DNA from: Gammaproteobacteria bacterium HGW-Gammaproteobacteria-13
Lineage (GTDB): Bacteria; Pseudomonadota; Gammaproteobacteria; Pseudomonadales; Pseudomonadaceae
NCBI GenBank assembly: GCA_002840155.1
Contig: PGZH01000004.1
Coordinates: 248,001-312,000, forward strand
Direction: 5' to 3'
DNA length: 64,000 nt
A model generated the notes under the pieces. That model did not search any database, was not told the origin of the DNA, and was given only the letters and a program-made list of their open reading frames with translations. The position numbers and the translations under genes are program-made. This document shows, piece after piece, positions 47,045 to 58,240 of this stretch; position 1 is the stretch's first letter, and each line of letters opens with the position of its first letter.

Positions 47045-47266
47045 ATGAATTCAATCCGGATTATCTCTATCGCACTGGTCGTGGCAGGCCTGTTGGGGCT
47101 GCTGTATGGCGGTTTCAGCTACACCAAGGACACCACCGCAGTGAAGCTCGGCCCGATCGAACTCTCGCTGCAGGAGAAGGAAAGAGTCAACGTGCCAGTT
47201 TGGGCGGGCATCGGTGCCATCCTCGCCGGTGGTTTGCTGTTTGGCTTTGCCGGTAGAAAGCCGTAA
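47045..47266 (+). CDS. Small two-helix membrane protein, DUF3185-like
   Basis: A 73-residue protein with two membrane helices (about residues 6-25 and 50-68) joined by a polar loop (TKDTTAVKLGPIELSLQEKE). It resembles the small DUF3185 type of inner-membrane proteins, without known function. The ribosome site GAGGATCACAGC before ATG is good. It lies alone between the LysR and phosphatase-like genes. Confidence 0.55.
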   Translation: MNSIRIISIALVVAGLLGLLYGGFSYTKDTTAVKLGPIELSLQEKERVNVPVWAGIGAILAGGLLFGFAGRKP

Positions 47267-47317
47267 GTCTTTCATTTATCCATAGCGCTTAGCTCGGCGC
47301 CGATCAGGGACGATTGT

Positions 47318-47662
47318 TTGCCACTGAAACTGCTGTTTATCTGCGCCAAGAACCGCCTGCGCAGCCCCACTGCCGAACAACTGTTCGCTGACTGGCCTGG
47401 CGTAGAAACCGCATCGGCCGGCGTCAACCACGACGCCGACACGCCGGTCTGCCCCGAGCTGTTGGCCTGGGCCGATCTGATTCTGGTGATGCAACGGGTT
47501 CATCGCAGCAAGCTCACCAGCAAGTTCAAGGCCCAGTTGGGCAATAAGCGCATCGTCTGCCTGGATATCGCCGACGACTATGGGCTTATGGACCCGGCGC
47601 TGGTCGACCTGCTAAACGCACGGGTGCTGCGCTATTTGCCTGCGCGGCAGCCGATCAACTAG
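47318..47662 (+). CDS. Low-molecular-weight protein-tyrosine-phosphatase-like protein
   Basis: A 114-residue protein starting with TTG at 47318, seven bases after AGGGA. It has the phosphate-binding loop Cys9-AKNRL-Arg15-Ser16, the C-x5-R-S signature of LMW-PTP enzymes, followed by PTAEQLF. It is shorter than the usual 150 residues, and the C-terminal general-acid D-P loop could be LMDPAL. It belongs to a known short subgroup found in Pseudomonas. Whether it acts on phosphotyrosine or arsenate is not known. Confidence 0.7.
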   Translation: MPLKLLFICAKNRLRSPTAEQLFADWPGVETASAGVNHDADTPVCPELLAWADLILVMQRVHRSKLTSKFKAQLGNKRIVCLDIADDYGLMDPALVDLLNARVLRYLPARQPIN

Positions 47663-47831
47663 CCAAGCGCTTATCCCTAGGCGACCAGACTCCGCCGTTA
47701 GCCAGCCTCAATACTTTATGGCGTGTTTAGCTAAGAGCGCTAAGCAACTGTTTTTAAAGTGATCAAGCCCCGCTAACAACTCCACTCGCAAGGCGCTAAA
47801 TCAAGCAGGTTGACTAAACCGGCCTGCAGCC

Positions 47832-47845
47832 TTACGTTAACGTAA
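47832..47845. promoter_or_regulatory. LiuR operator
   Basis: TTACGTTAACGTAA is a perfect 14-bp palindrome 22 bases before the liuR start codon. LiuR-type MerR regulators of branched-chain amino acid breakdown are known to bind palindromes of this kind near TTTACGTNAACGTAAA. It probably controls the whole liuR-liuABCDE transcript. Confidence 0.7.
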
Positions 47846-47867
47846 AGGTAAACAAGAGCGCTGCCGT

Positions 47868-48269
47868 ATGTCCGCCACCACCTACTCTATTTCCGAACTG
47901 GCCCGCGAGCTGGACATCACCACCCGCGCCATTCGCTTCTATGAAGAACAGCAGATGCTCAGCCCCGAGCGCCGTGGCCAGGAGCGCATCTACACGGCCA
48001 AGGACAAGGTCACCCTCAAGCTGATCCTGCGCGGCAAGCGCATCGGTTTTTCCCTGGCCGAGTGCAAGGAACTGATCGAGCTGTACGACCCGGTGCACGG
48101 CAATCACAAGCAGCTGCACACCTTTATGGCGAAGATCGCCGAGCGCCGCGCCCAGCTGCAGCAGCAACTGCTGGATATCGAGCAGATGCAGCTTGAGCTG
48201 GATACCGCCGAAGAGCGTTGCCTGGCCGCGCTAGCTGAAACCGATAAAAAACAACCCGTTATCTCCTGA
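47868..48269 (+). CDS. liuR: MerR-family regulator LiuR
   Basis: A 133-residue MerR protein. The winged helix-turn-helix is [24 protein letters not shown] near the N-terminus and is followed by a coiled-coil dimerisation helix ([22 protein letters not shown]). There is no metal-binding cysteine cluster, apart from Cys residues at 66 (AECKEL) and near the end (ERCLAAL). It lies 29 bases upstream of liuA and is the usual repressor of the leucine and isovalerate degradation operon. Its operator palindrome is at 47832. Confidence 0.88.
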   Translation: MSATTYSISELARELDITTRAIRFYEEQQMLSPERRGQERIYTAKDKVTLKLILRGKRIGFSLAECKELIELYDPVHGNHKQLHTFMAKIAERRAQLQQQLLDIEQMQLELDTAEERCLAALAETDKKQPVIS

Positions 48270-48298
48270 ACTTAATTCGAACAATTACAGGTGGAACC

Positions 48299-49462
48299 AT
48301 GAGCTACCCGACCCTCAACTTCGGTCTCGGCGAGACCATCGATATGCTCCGTGACTCGGTGTATCAGTTCTCACAGGCCGAACTGGCCCCGCGCGCCGCG
48401 CAGATCGACCGCGACAACGAGTTCCCCATGGATATGTGGCGCAAGTTTGGCGACATGGGCCTGCTCGGCATGACCGTGGAAGAGGAATACGGCGGCACCA
48501 ATATGGGTTACCTGGCCCATGTGGTGGCCATGGAAGAGATCAGCCGCGCCTCGGCCTCGGTCGGCCTGTCCTACGGCGCGCACTCGAACCTGTGCCTGAA
48601 TCAGATCCGCAAGAACGGCACGCACGAGCAAAAGGCCAAGTACCTGCCTAAGCTGTGCTCCGGTGAACACGTCGGCGCCCTGGCCATGAGCGAGCCGAAT
48701 GCCGGCTCTGACGTGGTATCGATGAAGCTGCGTGCCGAGAAACGCGGCGACCGCTACGTGCTCAACGGCAACAAGATGTGGATCACCAACGGCCCCGACG
48801 CCCACACCTATGTGATCTACGCCAAAACCGACATCAACGCCGGCTCGCGCGGCATGACCGCGTTTATCGTCGAGCGCGACTACAAGGGTTTCTCCCGCCA
48901 CCAGAAGCTGGACAAGCTGGGCATGCGCGGCTCCAACACCTGCGAACTGGTGTTCGAAGATTGCGAAGTACCGGAAGAGAACATTCTCGGCGCCGAAGGC
49001 GCTGGCGTGCGCGTGCTGATGAGTGGCCTGGATTACGAACGCACCGTGCTCTCGGGCGGCCCGACCGGGATCATGACGGCCTGCATGGACGTGGTGCTGC
49101 CCTACGTGCACGAACGTCAGCAGTTCAAGCAGTCAATCGGCGAATTCCAGCTGGTACAGGGCAAGCTGGCCGACATGTACGCCGGCATGAACGCCTCCAA
49201 GTCTTACCTGTACAACGTCGCCAAGGCCTGTGACCGTGGCGAGGAATCGCGCAAAGACGCCGCCGCAGTGATCCTCTACACCGCCGAAATGGCCACCAAG
49301 ATGGCCCTCGACACCATCCAGCTGCTCGGCGGTAACGGCTACACCAACGAATACCCGGCCGGCCGTTTGCTGCGCGACGCCAAGCTCTACGAGATCGGCG
49401 CAGGCACCAGCGAAATCCGCCGCATGCTGATCGGCCGCGAGCTGTTTAACGAAACGAAATAA
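48299..49462 (+). CDS. liuA: Isovaleryl-CoA dehydrogenase
   Basis: A 387-residue flavoenzyme converting isovaleryl-CoA to 3-methylcrotonyl-CoA. It has [18 protein letters not shown] in the FAD/substrate region. The catalytic glutamate lies in the [14 protein letters not shown] segment, the position specific for isovaleryl-CoA dehydrogenases. The end has [33 protein letters not shown]. Ribosome site AGGTGG. First structural gene after liuR. The 109-bp gap to liuB holds a REP pair. Confidence 0.93.
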   Translation: MSYPTLNFGLGETIDMLRDSVYQFSQAELAPRAAQIDRDNEFPMDMWRKFGDMGLLGMTVEEEYGGTNMGYLAHVVAMEEISRASASVGLSYGAHSNLCLNQIRKNGTHEQKAKYLPKLCSGEHVGALAMSEPNAGSDVVSMKLRAEKRGDRYVLNGNKMWITNGPDAHTYVIYAKTDINAGSRGMTAFIVERDYKGFSRHQKLDKLGMRGSNTCELVFEDCEVPEENILGAEGAGVRVLMSGLDYERTVLSGGPTGIMTACMDVVLPYVHERQQFKQSIGEFQLVQGKLADMYAGMNASKSYLYNVAKACDRGEESRKDAAAVILYTAEMATKMALDTIQLLGGNGYTNEYPAGRLLRDAKLYEIGAGTSEIRRMLIGRELFNETK

Positions 49463-49480
49463 CCCTACGCCGCAAGAACC

Positions 49481-49555
49481 GTAGCCCGGATAAGCCTTGG
49501 CGCAATCCGGGAGCAGTTGGTGCGACACAGAGTCCCCGGATTGCATCCGGGCTAC
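49481..49555. repeat. REP pair between liuA and liuB
   Basis: GTAGCCCGGATAAGC (49481 on) faces GGATTGCATCCGGGCTAC (ending 49555), forming a hairpin of the same family as those at 26737 and 55158. It ends 16 bases before the liuB start. Confidence 0.8.
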
Positions 49556-49571
49556 CAATGGAGTGAGCCGA

Positions 49572-51179
49572 ATGGCCATCCTGCACACCCAGATCAATAC
49601 CCGTTCACCGGAGTTCGCTGCCAATAACGCGGCGATGCTCGCCCAGGTTAACGACCTGCGCGCCCTTCTCGCCCGCGTTCATGAAGGCGGCGGCGCCAAG
49701 GCCCAGGAGCGTCACACCTCGCGTGGCAAGCTGCTGCCACGGGAACGGATCAACCGCCTGTTGGACATCGGCTCACCGTTCCTCGAAATCGGCCAACTGG
49801 CCGCCTATGAGGTCTACGGCGAAGAGGTGCCGGCGGCTGGGGTGGTGGCCGGTATCGGCCGGGTCGAGGGCGTGGAATGCATGATCGTGGCCAACGACGC
49901 CACGGTAAAAGGCGGCAGCTACTACCCACTGACGGTGAAAAAACACCTGCGCGCACAGACCATCGCTCAGCAGAACCGCCTGCCGTGCATCTACCTGGTG
50001 GATTCCGGCGGCGCCAACCTGCCGCGTCAGGATGAAGTGTTCCCGGACCGCGAGCACTTCGGGCGGATCTTCTTCAACCAGGCCAATATGTCGGCCATGG
50101 GCATTCCGCAGATCGCCGTGGTCATGGGTTCCTGCACCGCTGGCGGCGCCTATGTGCCGGCCATGGCCGATGAAGCGATCATGGTGCGCAACCAGGCCAC
50201 CATCTTCCTCGCCGGCCCGCCGCTGGTAAAAGCCGCTACCGGTGAAGTGGTCAGCGCCGAAGACCTTGGCGGCGCCGATGTGCACTGCAAGACCAGCGGC
50301 GTGGCCGACCACTACGCCGACAACGACGAACACGCCCTGGCCCTGGCCAGGCGCAGCATCGGCAATCTCAACTGGCGCAAGCTCGGTGTGCTGAATAACC
50401 GTGCGCCGATCAACCCGCTGTACAGCAGCGAAGAGCTGTACGGGGTGATTCCGGCAGATGCCAAGCAGCCCTTTGATGTGCGTGAAGTGATCGCCCGCAC
50501 CGTCGATGGCAGCGTATTCGATGAGTTCAAGGCGCTGTTTGGCGCAACCCTGGTCTGCGGTTTTGCGCATATCCACGGCTATCCAGTGGCAATCCTCGCC
50601 AATAACGGGATCTTATTCGCCGAATCCGCACAAAAAGGTGCGCATTTTATTGAGCTGGCCTGCCAGCGCGGCATTCCGCTGCTGTTTTTGCAGAACATCA
50701 CCGGTTTTATGGTCGGTCAGAAGTACGAAGCCGGCGGTATCGCCAAGCACGGCGCCAAACTGGTCAACGCCGTGGCCTGCGCCAAGGTGCCGAAATTCAC
50801 CGTGATCATCGGCGGCAGCTTCGGCGCCGGCAACTACGGCATGTGCGGCCGCGCCTACGATCCACGCTTTTTGTGGATGTGGCCGAATGCGCGCATTGGC
50901 GTGATGGGTGCCGAACAGGCCGCTGGCGTACTGGTGCAGGTCAAACACGAACAGGCCGCTCGCGCCGGGCAGCGCTTCTCCGCCGAAGATGAAGCCGCAC
51001 TCAAACAGCCGATCCTCGAACAGTACGAACGCCAGGGCCATCCCTACTACTCCAGCGCGCGCTTGTGGGACGACGGTGTTATCGACCCGGCGCAAACCCG
51101 CGAGATATTGGGCCTGGCGTTGTCCGCCAGCCTTAACGCGCCGATTGAGCCGACCACCTTTGGCGTGTTCAGAATGTAA
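49572..51179 (+). CDS. liuB: Methylcrotonyl-CoA carboxylase, carboxyltransferase subunit
   Basis: A 535-residue carboxyltransferase subunit. It has [21 protein letters not shown], a glycine-rich oxyanion region [20 protein letters not shown], and a second [20 protein letters not shown]. The latter two form the biotin and acyl-CoA binding crotonase folds. It transfers CO2 from biotin on LiuD to 3-methylcrotonyl-CoA. ATG 49572 ([12 protein letters not shown]) is the family start; an upstream start inside the REP is not plausible. It ends 96 bases before liuC. Confidence 0.94.
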   Translation: MAILHTQINTRSPEFAANNAAMLAQVNDLRALLARVHEGGGAKAQERHTSRGKLLPRERINRLLDIGSPFLEIGQLAAYEVYGEEVPAAGVVAGIGRVEGVECMIVANDATVKGGSYYPLTVKKHLRAQTIAQQNRLPCIYLVDSGGANLPRQDEVFPDREHFGRIFFNQANMSAMGIPQIAVVMGSCTAGGAYVPAMADEAIMVRNQATIFLAGPPLVKAATGEVVSAEDLGGADVHCKTSGVADHYADNDEHALALARRSIGNLNWRKLGVLNNRAPINPLYSSEELYGVIPADAKQPFDVREVIARTVDGSVFDEFKALFGATLVCGFAHIHGYPVAILANNGILFAESAQKGAHFIELACQRGIPLLFLQNITGFMVGQKYEAGGIAKHGAKLVNAVACAKVPKFTVIIGGSFGAGNYGMCGRAYDPRFLWMWPNARIGVMGAEQAAGVLVQVKHEQAARAGQRFSAEDEAALKQPILEQYERQGHPYYSSARLWDDGVIDPAQTREILGLALSASLNAPIEPTTFGVFRM

Positions 51180-51191
51180 TCAGGACAAACC

Positions 51192-51244
51192 GTAGGATGG
51201 GTGCAACCCATCGATATCGTTTGATGGGTTAGCACCCATCCTAC
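51192..51244. repeat. Palindromic repeat between liuB and liuC
   Basis: GTAGGATGGGTGCAACCCATC (51192-51212) faces GATGGGTTAGCACCCATCCTAC (51223-51244). Both arms contain an inner hairpin. It is of a different family from the GTAGCCCGGAT repeats. Confidence 0.75.
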
Positions 51245-51275
51245 AGGTGCAACGCACGCGCCCCAGTGAGTGACC

Positions 51276-52076
51276 ATGACCGACTTCAACACCCTCGAAC
51301 TGCAAACAGACCCACGCGGCTTTGCCACGCTCTGGCTCAACCGTGCGGACAAGAACAACGCCTTTAACGCCGAGATGATCCGCGAGCTGATTCTCGCCCT
51401 CGACGCGGTAATGGCCGACAAAAGCCTGCGCTTTCTGCTGCTGCGCGGGCGGGGCAAGCACTTCTCCGCCGGCGCCGACCTGGCCTGGATGCAGCACGCC
51501 GCCACTCTGGATTACAGCGCCAACCTGGCCGATTCGCGCGAACTGGCCGAGCTGATGCACAACCTGTATCAGCTGAAGATCCCCACCTTGGCCGTGGTGC
51601 AAGGCGCGGCTTTTGGTGGTGCACTCGGGTTGATCAGCTGCTGCGATATGGCCATCGGCACCGTTGACGCCCAGCTGTGCCTGTCCGAAGTGCGCATCGG
51701 CCTGGCGCCAGCGGTGATAAGTCCCTTTGTCGTGCAGGCCATCGGCGAACGCGCTGCGCGGCGCTATGCCCTGACTGCCGAGCGCTTTAGCGGCCAGCGC
51801 GCCCAGGAGCTGGGGCTGTTTGCCGAATGCTATGCCGCCGATGCCCTGGAACAGGCCGTGGCCGAGTGGGTCGACACGCTGCTGCTCAATAGCCCGCAAG
51901 CGATGCTCGCCAGCAAGGATTTGCTGCGCGAAGTCGGCAGCGGCGTGCTGACGCCGGCGCTGCGCCGTTATACCGAGAACGCCATCGCCCGTATCCGCGT
52001 TAGCCCTGAAGGTCAGGAAGGTCTGCGGGCATTTCTGGATAAGCGCAAACCCGCATGGCAGGAGCCACAAGCATGA
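51276..52076 (+). CDS. liuC: 3-methylglutaconyl-CoA hydratase
   Basis: A 266-residue crotonase-fold enzyme. The oxyanion-forming block is LRGRGKHFSAGADLAWMQ, and VQGAAFGGALGLISCCDMAIG is followed by FCLSEVRIGLAPAVISPFV-type residues carrying the catalytic Glu. It hydrates 3-methylglutaconyl-CoA to HMG-CoA. ATG 51276 is chosen over GTG 51270, both just after the repeat. The stop overlaps the liuD start (ATGA), implying coupled translation. Confidence 0.9.
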   Translation: MTDFNTLELQTDPRGFATLWLNRADKNNAFNAEMIRELILALDAVMADKSLRFLLLRGRGKHFSAGADLAWMQHAATLDYSANLADSRELAELMHNLYQLKIPTLAVVQGAAFGGALGLISCCDMAIGTVDAQLCLSEVRIGLAPAVISPFVVQAIGERAARRYALTAERFSGQRAQELGLFAECYAADALEQAVAEWVDTLLLNSPQAMLASKDLLREVGSGVLTPALRRYTENAIARIRVSPEGQEGLRAFLDKRKPAWQEPQA

Positions 52077-54034
52077 GCCTTAAGCCTATCGACACCCTGC
52101 TGGTGGCCAACCGTGGCGAGATCGCCTGCCGGGTGATGCGCACGGCCAAAGCCATGGGCATTCAGACCGTGGCGGTACACAGCGCCATCGACGCCAGCGC
52201 GCGGCATGTGCGTGAAGCCGATCTGGCGGTCAACCTGGGCGGTGCCAAGCCGGCAGACAGCTACCTGCGTATCGACGCGCTGATCGCTGCGGCCAAGGCC
52301 AGCGGTGCCCAGGCGATTCATCCCGGTTATGGTTTTCTGTCGGAAAACGCCGGCTTTGCCCGTGCCATAGAAGCCGCCGGTTTGATCTTTCTCGGCCCGC
52401 CCGCCTCGGCTATCGACGCCATGGGCAGTAAGTCCGCGGCCAAGGCGCTGATGGAGGCCGCCGGCGTACCGCTGGTGCCGGGCTATCACGGCGAAGAGCA
52501 AGATGTAGAAACCTTCCGCGCTGCCTCGAACGCAATCGGCTACCCGGTGTTGCTTAAGGCCGCAGCCGGTGGTGGTGGCAAAGGCATGAAGGTGGTCGAG
52601 GTTGAGAGCGAACTGGCCGAAGCCCTGGCCAGCGCCCAACGCGAGGCGCAGTCGTCGTTCGGCGACTCGCGCATGCTGGTGGAAAAATACGTCCTCAAGC
52701 CGCGCCATGTGGAGATTCAGGTTTTTGCCGACTCGCATGGCAACTGCCTGTACCTGAATGAGCGCGACTGTTCGATCCAGCGCCGTCACCAGAAGGTGGT
52801 CGAAGAAGCCCCTGCCCCCGGCCTGTCAGCCGAACTGCGCCGCGCCATGGGCGAGGCGGCAGTCAAGGCCGCCCAGGCCATTGGCTATGTCGGCGCCGGC
52901 ACCGTGGAGTTCCTGCTGGATGAGCGCGGCGACTTCTTCTTTATGGAGATGAACACTCGCCTGCAGGTCGAGCATCCGGTCACCGAGCTGATCACCGGCC
53001 TGGATCTGGTCGCCTGGCAGATTCGCGTGGCCCGTGGCGAGGTGCTGCCGATCAGCCAGGAACAGGTGCCGCTGATTGGCCATGCCATCGAAGTACGGCT
53101 GTATGCGGAAGATCCGGACAACGACTTTCTCCCGGCCACCGGCACCCTGGCGCTGTACCGCGAAGCCAATGCTGGCCCAGGTCGCCGGGTAGACAGCGGG
53201 GTCAATGAAGGCGATGAAGTATCGCCCTTCTATGACCCGATGCTCGGCAAGCTGATCGCCTGGGGCGAAAACCGCGAGGAGGCGCGCCTGCGCCTGCTGG
53301 CCATGCTTAAAGAAACCTGCGTGGGCGGCGTCAGAACCAACCTGGCCTTTCTCACCCGCGTGCTGGCCCACCCGGCCTTTGCCAATGCCGAGCTGGATAC
53401 TGGCTTTATCCCGCGCCATGAAGCGCAGCTACTGCCGCCAGTAAGCGAATTGCCCGCCGAATTCTGGCAACTGGCTGCCGAAGCCTTTGTGCAAAGCGAA
53501 GCGCCACTGCAGCGCCACGATGATTTCCATTCGCCCTGGTCACGCAACAACGGCCTGCGTCTGGGCCTGCCGGCAGAAACCGACTTGCACCTGAGCTGCC
53601 AGGGCGAGCGCCAGGTGGTAAGCCTGCGCCATGCCTCGGCTTCCACTGTGCAATTACAGGGCGAAGTCCTGCAGGTAGAGCGCGATGGCCTGCGCCAGCA
53701 GCATTTGGCGATTCGTCGCGGCGATGCCCTGTACCTGCACTATGCCGGTGAGCTACGCAGCATCCAACGCGTCGACCCGATTGCCGAAGTGGAAGCCAGC
53801 CACAGCCATCACGGCGGCCTGACCGCTCCTATGAACGGCAGTATCGTCCGCGTATTGGTGGCGGCCGGGCAGACCGTCGAGGCCGGCACCGCCCTGGTGG
53901 TGCTGGAAGCGATGAAGATGGAACACAGCATCCGCGCGCCACATGCCGGTACGGTCAAGGCGCTGTATTGCAATGAAGGCGAGATGGTCAGTGAGGGCGC
54001 CGTGCTGGTGGAGCTGGAGGACGCCAGCGCGTAG
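52073..54034 (+). CDS. liuD: Methylcrotonyl-CoA carboxylase, biotin-containing subunit
   Basis: A 653-residue biotin carboxylase/carrier subunit. It has the N-terminal domain LVANRGEIACRVMRTAK, ATP-grasp with KAAAGGGGKGMKVV, and the active-site stretch MEMNTRLQVEHPVTE. The C-terminal biotinyl domain has Lys615 in LEAMKMEHS. It carboxylates biotin for LiuB. The stop codon TAG is itself part of the GTAGGGTGGA repeat that begins at 54031, so the repeat boundary defines the end of the protein. Confidence 0.94.
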   Translation: MSLKPIDTLLVANRGEIACRVMRTAKAMGIQTVAVHSAIDASARHVREADLAVNLGGAKPADSYLRIDALIAAAKASGAQAIHPGYGFLSENAGFARAIEAAGLIFLGPPASAIDAMGSKSAAKALMEAAGVPLVPGYHGEEQDVETFRAASNAIGYPVLLKAAAGGGGKGMKVVEVESELAEALASAQREAQSSFGDSRMLVEKYVLKPRHVEIQVFADSHGNCLYLNERDCSIQRRHQKVVEEAPAPGLSAELRRAMGEAAVKAAQAIGYVGAGTVEFLLDERGDFFFMEMNTRLQVEHPVTELITGLDLVAWQIRVARGEVLPISQEQVPLIGHAIEVRLYAEDPDNDFLPATGTLALYREANAGPGRRVDSGVNEGDEVSPFYDPMLGKLIAWGENREEARLRLLAMLKETCVGGVRTNLAFLTRVLAHPAFANAELDTGFIPRHEAQLLPPVSELPAEFWQLAAEAFVQSEAPLQRHDDFHSPWSRNNGLRLGLPAETDLHLSCQGERQVVSLRHASASTVQLQGEVLQVERDGLRQQHLAIRRGDALYLHYAGELRSIQRVDPIAEVEASHSHHGGLTAPMNGSIVRVLVAAGQTVEAGTALVVLEAMKMEHSIRAPHAGTVKALYCNEGEMVSEGAVLVELEDASA

Positions 54035-54231
54035 GGTGGACATCGTTTTTTATGTCCACCAAGGCATTCACAGCCGATGGCCATGGCGGATGTATAAAAC
54101 GACATCCACCCTACAACCACCCGAGCCTCAGCATCCGCGCAATGATGTGTAGGGTGGAAAACCGCGTAGCGTTTTCCACCAGGCAACGGTGGATCGAAAC
54201 AGCGCCAGCTGCGCGCCCCGATCCACCCTAC
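54031..54231. repeat. Two palindromic GTAGGGTGG repeats between liuD and liuE
   Basis: GTAGGGTGGACAT (54031 on) faces ATCCACCCTAC (ending 54114). A second unit runs from GTAGGGTGGAAAACCGC at 54149 to GATCCACCCTAC ending at 54231, 12 bases before liuE. The first unit contains the liuD stop codon. These large imperfect hairpins fill nearly the whole 208-bp gap. Confidence 0.75.
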
Positions 54232-54242
54232 GGAGAAGATGC

Positions 54243-55145
54243 ATGAACCTACCCAAACAAGTGCGCCTGGTCGAAGTCGGCCCGCGCGACGGTTTGCAGA
54301 ATGAGAAACAGCCGATCAGCGTGGCCGACAAGGTGCGCCTGGTCGATGACCTGTCTGCCGCAGGCCTGGGCTATATCGAGGTGGGCAGCTTCGTTTCGCC
54401 CAAGTGGGTGCCGCAGATGGCGGGCAGCGCCGAGGTGTTTGCGCAGATCCAGCAACTGCCAGGCATCGTCTACGCCGCCCTGGCCCCCAATCTGAAAGGC
54501 TTTGAGGGTGCGCTGGAAGCGGGCGTGCGCGAAGTGGCGGTGTTTGCCGCGGCTTCGGAAGCCTTCTCGCAGAAAAATATCAACTGCTCGATCAGCGAAA
54601 GCCTTGAGCGTTTTGTCCCGGTAATGGACGCCGCCAAGCAGCATGGCATTCGCGTGCGCGGTTACGTGTCCTGCGTGTTGGGCTGCCCGTATGACGGCAG
54701 CGTACCGCCCGAACAGGTGGCCAGCGTAGCCCGTGAGCTTTACGCCATGGGCTGCTATGAGGTTTCCCTGGGCGACACCATAGGGGCCGGCACCGCTGGG
54801 GCAACCCGTCACCTGTTCAACGTGGTCGGCCGCGAGGTGCCACGTAATCTGTTGGCCGGGCATTTCCACGATACCTACGGCCAAGCTTTGGCCAATATCT
54901 ACGCCAGCCTCTTGGAAGGCATCAGCGTATTCGACAGCTCAGTCGCGGGGCTGGGTGGTTGCCCTTACGCCAAGGGTGCCACCGGCAATGTCGCAACCGA
55001 AGATGTGCTGTACCTGCTTGAGGGTCTGGGTATCAAAACCGGCATTGATATGAACAAGCTGATCGCAGCCGGTCAGCGGATTTGCACAGTACTGGATAAA
55101 CCCAATGGCTCGCGGGTCGCGCGGGCCAAACTGGCCAACGCCTGA
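54243..55145 (+). CDS. liuE: Hydroxymethylglutaryl-CoA lyase
   Basis: A 300-residue HMG-CoA lyase of the DRE-TIM metallolyase family. It has VRLVEVGPRDGLQNEKQPIS at the start (metal-binding Asp and catalytic Arg). Later elements are GHFHDTYGQALAN (metal-binding His pair) and GLGGCPYAKGATGNVATED with the active-site Cys. It splits HMG-CoA to acetyl-CoA and acetoacetate, ending the leucine branch. ATG 54243 is the family start; upstream frame lies in the repeat. Confidence 0.94.
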   Translation: MNLPKQVRLVEVGPRDGLQNEKQPISVADKVRLVDDLSAAGLGYIEVGSFVSPKWVPQMAGSAEVFAQIQQLPGIVYAALAPNLKGFEGALEAGVREVAVFAAASEAFSQKNINCSISESLERFVPVMDAAKQHGIRVRGYVSCVLGCPYDGSVPPEQVASVARELYAMGCYEVSLGDTIGAGTAGATRHLFNVVGREVPRNLLAGHFHDTYGQALANIYASLLEGISVFDSSVAGLGGCPYAKGATGNVATEDVLYLLEGLGIKTGIDMNKLIAAGQRICTVLDKPNGSRVARAKLANA

Positions 55146-55157
55146 TTGGTAGACGGC

Positions 55158-55244
55158 GTAGCCCGGATAAGCCGCGGCACGCGGCGCAATCCGGGAAGCA
55201 TCTCCGGATAAGCCCCGGATTGCGCCAGGGCTTATCCGGGCTAC
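55158..55244. repeat. REP pair between liuE and acetoacetyl-CoA synthetase gene
   Basis: GTAGCCCGGATAAGCCGCGG (55158 on) faces GGGCTTATCCGGGCTAC (ending 55244), with an inner CGGCACGCGGCGC hairpin. Same family as the repeat at 49481. The remaining bases of the gap, 55245-55452, show only the start-proximal CGAGGAAC ribosome site; no gene was seen. Confidence 0.8.
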
Positions 55245-55452
55245 GTCGGCTGTAAGGTTTTATTTACGTACTGTAAAGCGCCCCCATCAGGTTCGCTGCA
55301 GGTTGCCTGGGAGCGTTGCACAGTGGCTACAGGCGCGGCGGCTGCCGATCAGGATCAGCCCCGCGCAGCTCGACGCAAGCCATCCGCCAGCCAGTAGGCT
55401 TGCAGCAATAAGCCCGCATTGCGCAGGCATAACAAGAGTTCGAGGAACCAAC

Positions 55453-57408
<1,956 letters not shown>

Positions 57409-57480
57409 AGTACCAAAAACTCCAGCCGAGCCCGGCGCGCAGTGCTTATACTCCAAGCCAGTCGTTGTTGGAGTGCTGCC

Positions 57481-58212
57481 GTGGCTGTGCGCTGGATCTG
57501 TCTCGCTGTACTGCTGACCTCGCTGAGCCTAAGCGCAACAGCACAGGAACCGCTGGAGCTGCATATGCCAGACGCGCCGCCGCTGACCTTTGTCAGCTTC
57601 CAGGGCGGCTACGGCATGGTCGGCGATGTGGCATTGGCCGCGATTGCCCGCGCGGGCTACCTCAGCCATATCCATGTAACCCCCTGGGCCCGCGCGCAGC
57701 AGCGGGTCAGTCGCGGGCAGAATCTGCTGATCATCCCGCTCTCGCGTACTCCAGAGCGCGAAGCGCTGTACACCTGGATTGCAGCCATTTCGCCACTTGA
57801 ACGCGCCTTTTTCAGCCTCGATGCGCCCGTGGCTGACTTTGCCGAAGCGCGTCAGCGTTACCGGCGTATTGCCGTCGGTCATGGCACAGCACAGATGGAA
57901 ATCCTCAAGCGCGAAGGCTTTAGCGAAACGCAGATTGTCAGCCTTAAGCTTGGCGATAACCCTGCGCGCATGCTCGAGCTGGGCCGCGTTGATGCCTGGT
58001 TTACTGGGGTGCCGGAAGGGTTGTATCTGTGGCCGCAAAGCAACAACAAACTGCAGATGAGCCCCGTGCTGGCCAGTACCGATATGTACCTGGCCTGCTC
58101 GAAAGACTGCGATGCGCAGTTGCAGGAAGATCTGCGCAAGGCCGTTGAAGCGCTACGTGCCGAAGGCATGATTCAGCGTATTCAGGACGCCTACCGCCCC
58201 GAACAACGCTAG
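57481..58212 (+). CDS. Periplasmic substrate-binding protein, family 3-like
   Basis: A 243-residue exported protein. The start is GTG 57481 (VAVRWICLAVLLTS), seven bases after TTGGAG, with a signal peptide ending at TAQEPLELH. The later pattern HVTPWARAQQRVSRGQN and GRVDAWFTGVPEGLYLW fits the solitary family-3 binding proteins of Pseudomonas, like the one at 42356. Two cysteines (ACSKDC) near the C-terminus could form a disulfide. Ligand unknown; no transporter genes nearby. Confidence 0.72.
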   Translation: MAVRWICLAVLLTSLSLSATAQEPLELHMPDAPPLTFVSFQGGYGMVGDVALAAIARAGYLSHIHVTPWARAQQRVSRGQNLLIIPLSRTPEREALYTWIAAISPLERAFFSLDAPVADFAEARQRYRRIAVGHGTAQMEILKREGFSETQIVSLKLGDNPARMLELGRVDAWFTGVPEGLYLWPQSNNKLQMSPVLASTDMYLACSKDCDAQLQEDLRKAVEALRAEGMIQRIQDAYRPEQR

Positions 58213-58240
58213 CGGTAAGCCGCTCTATCGGCGCCGGTGT

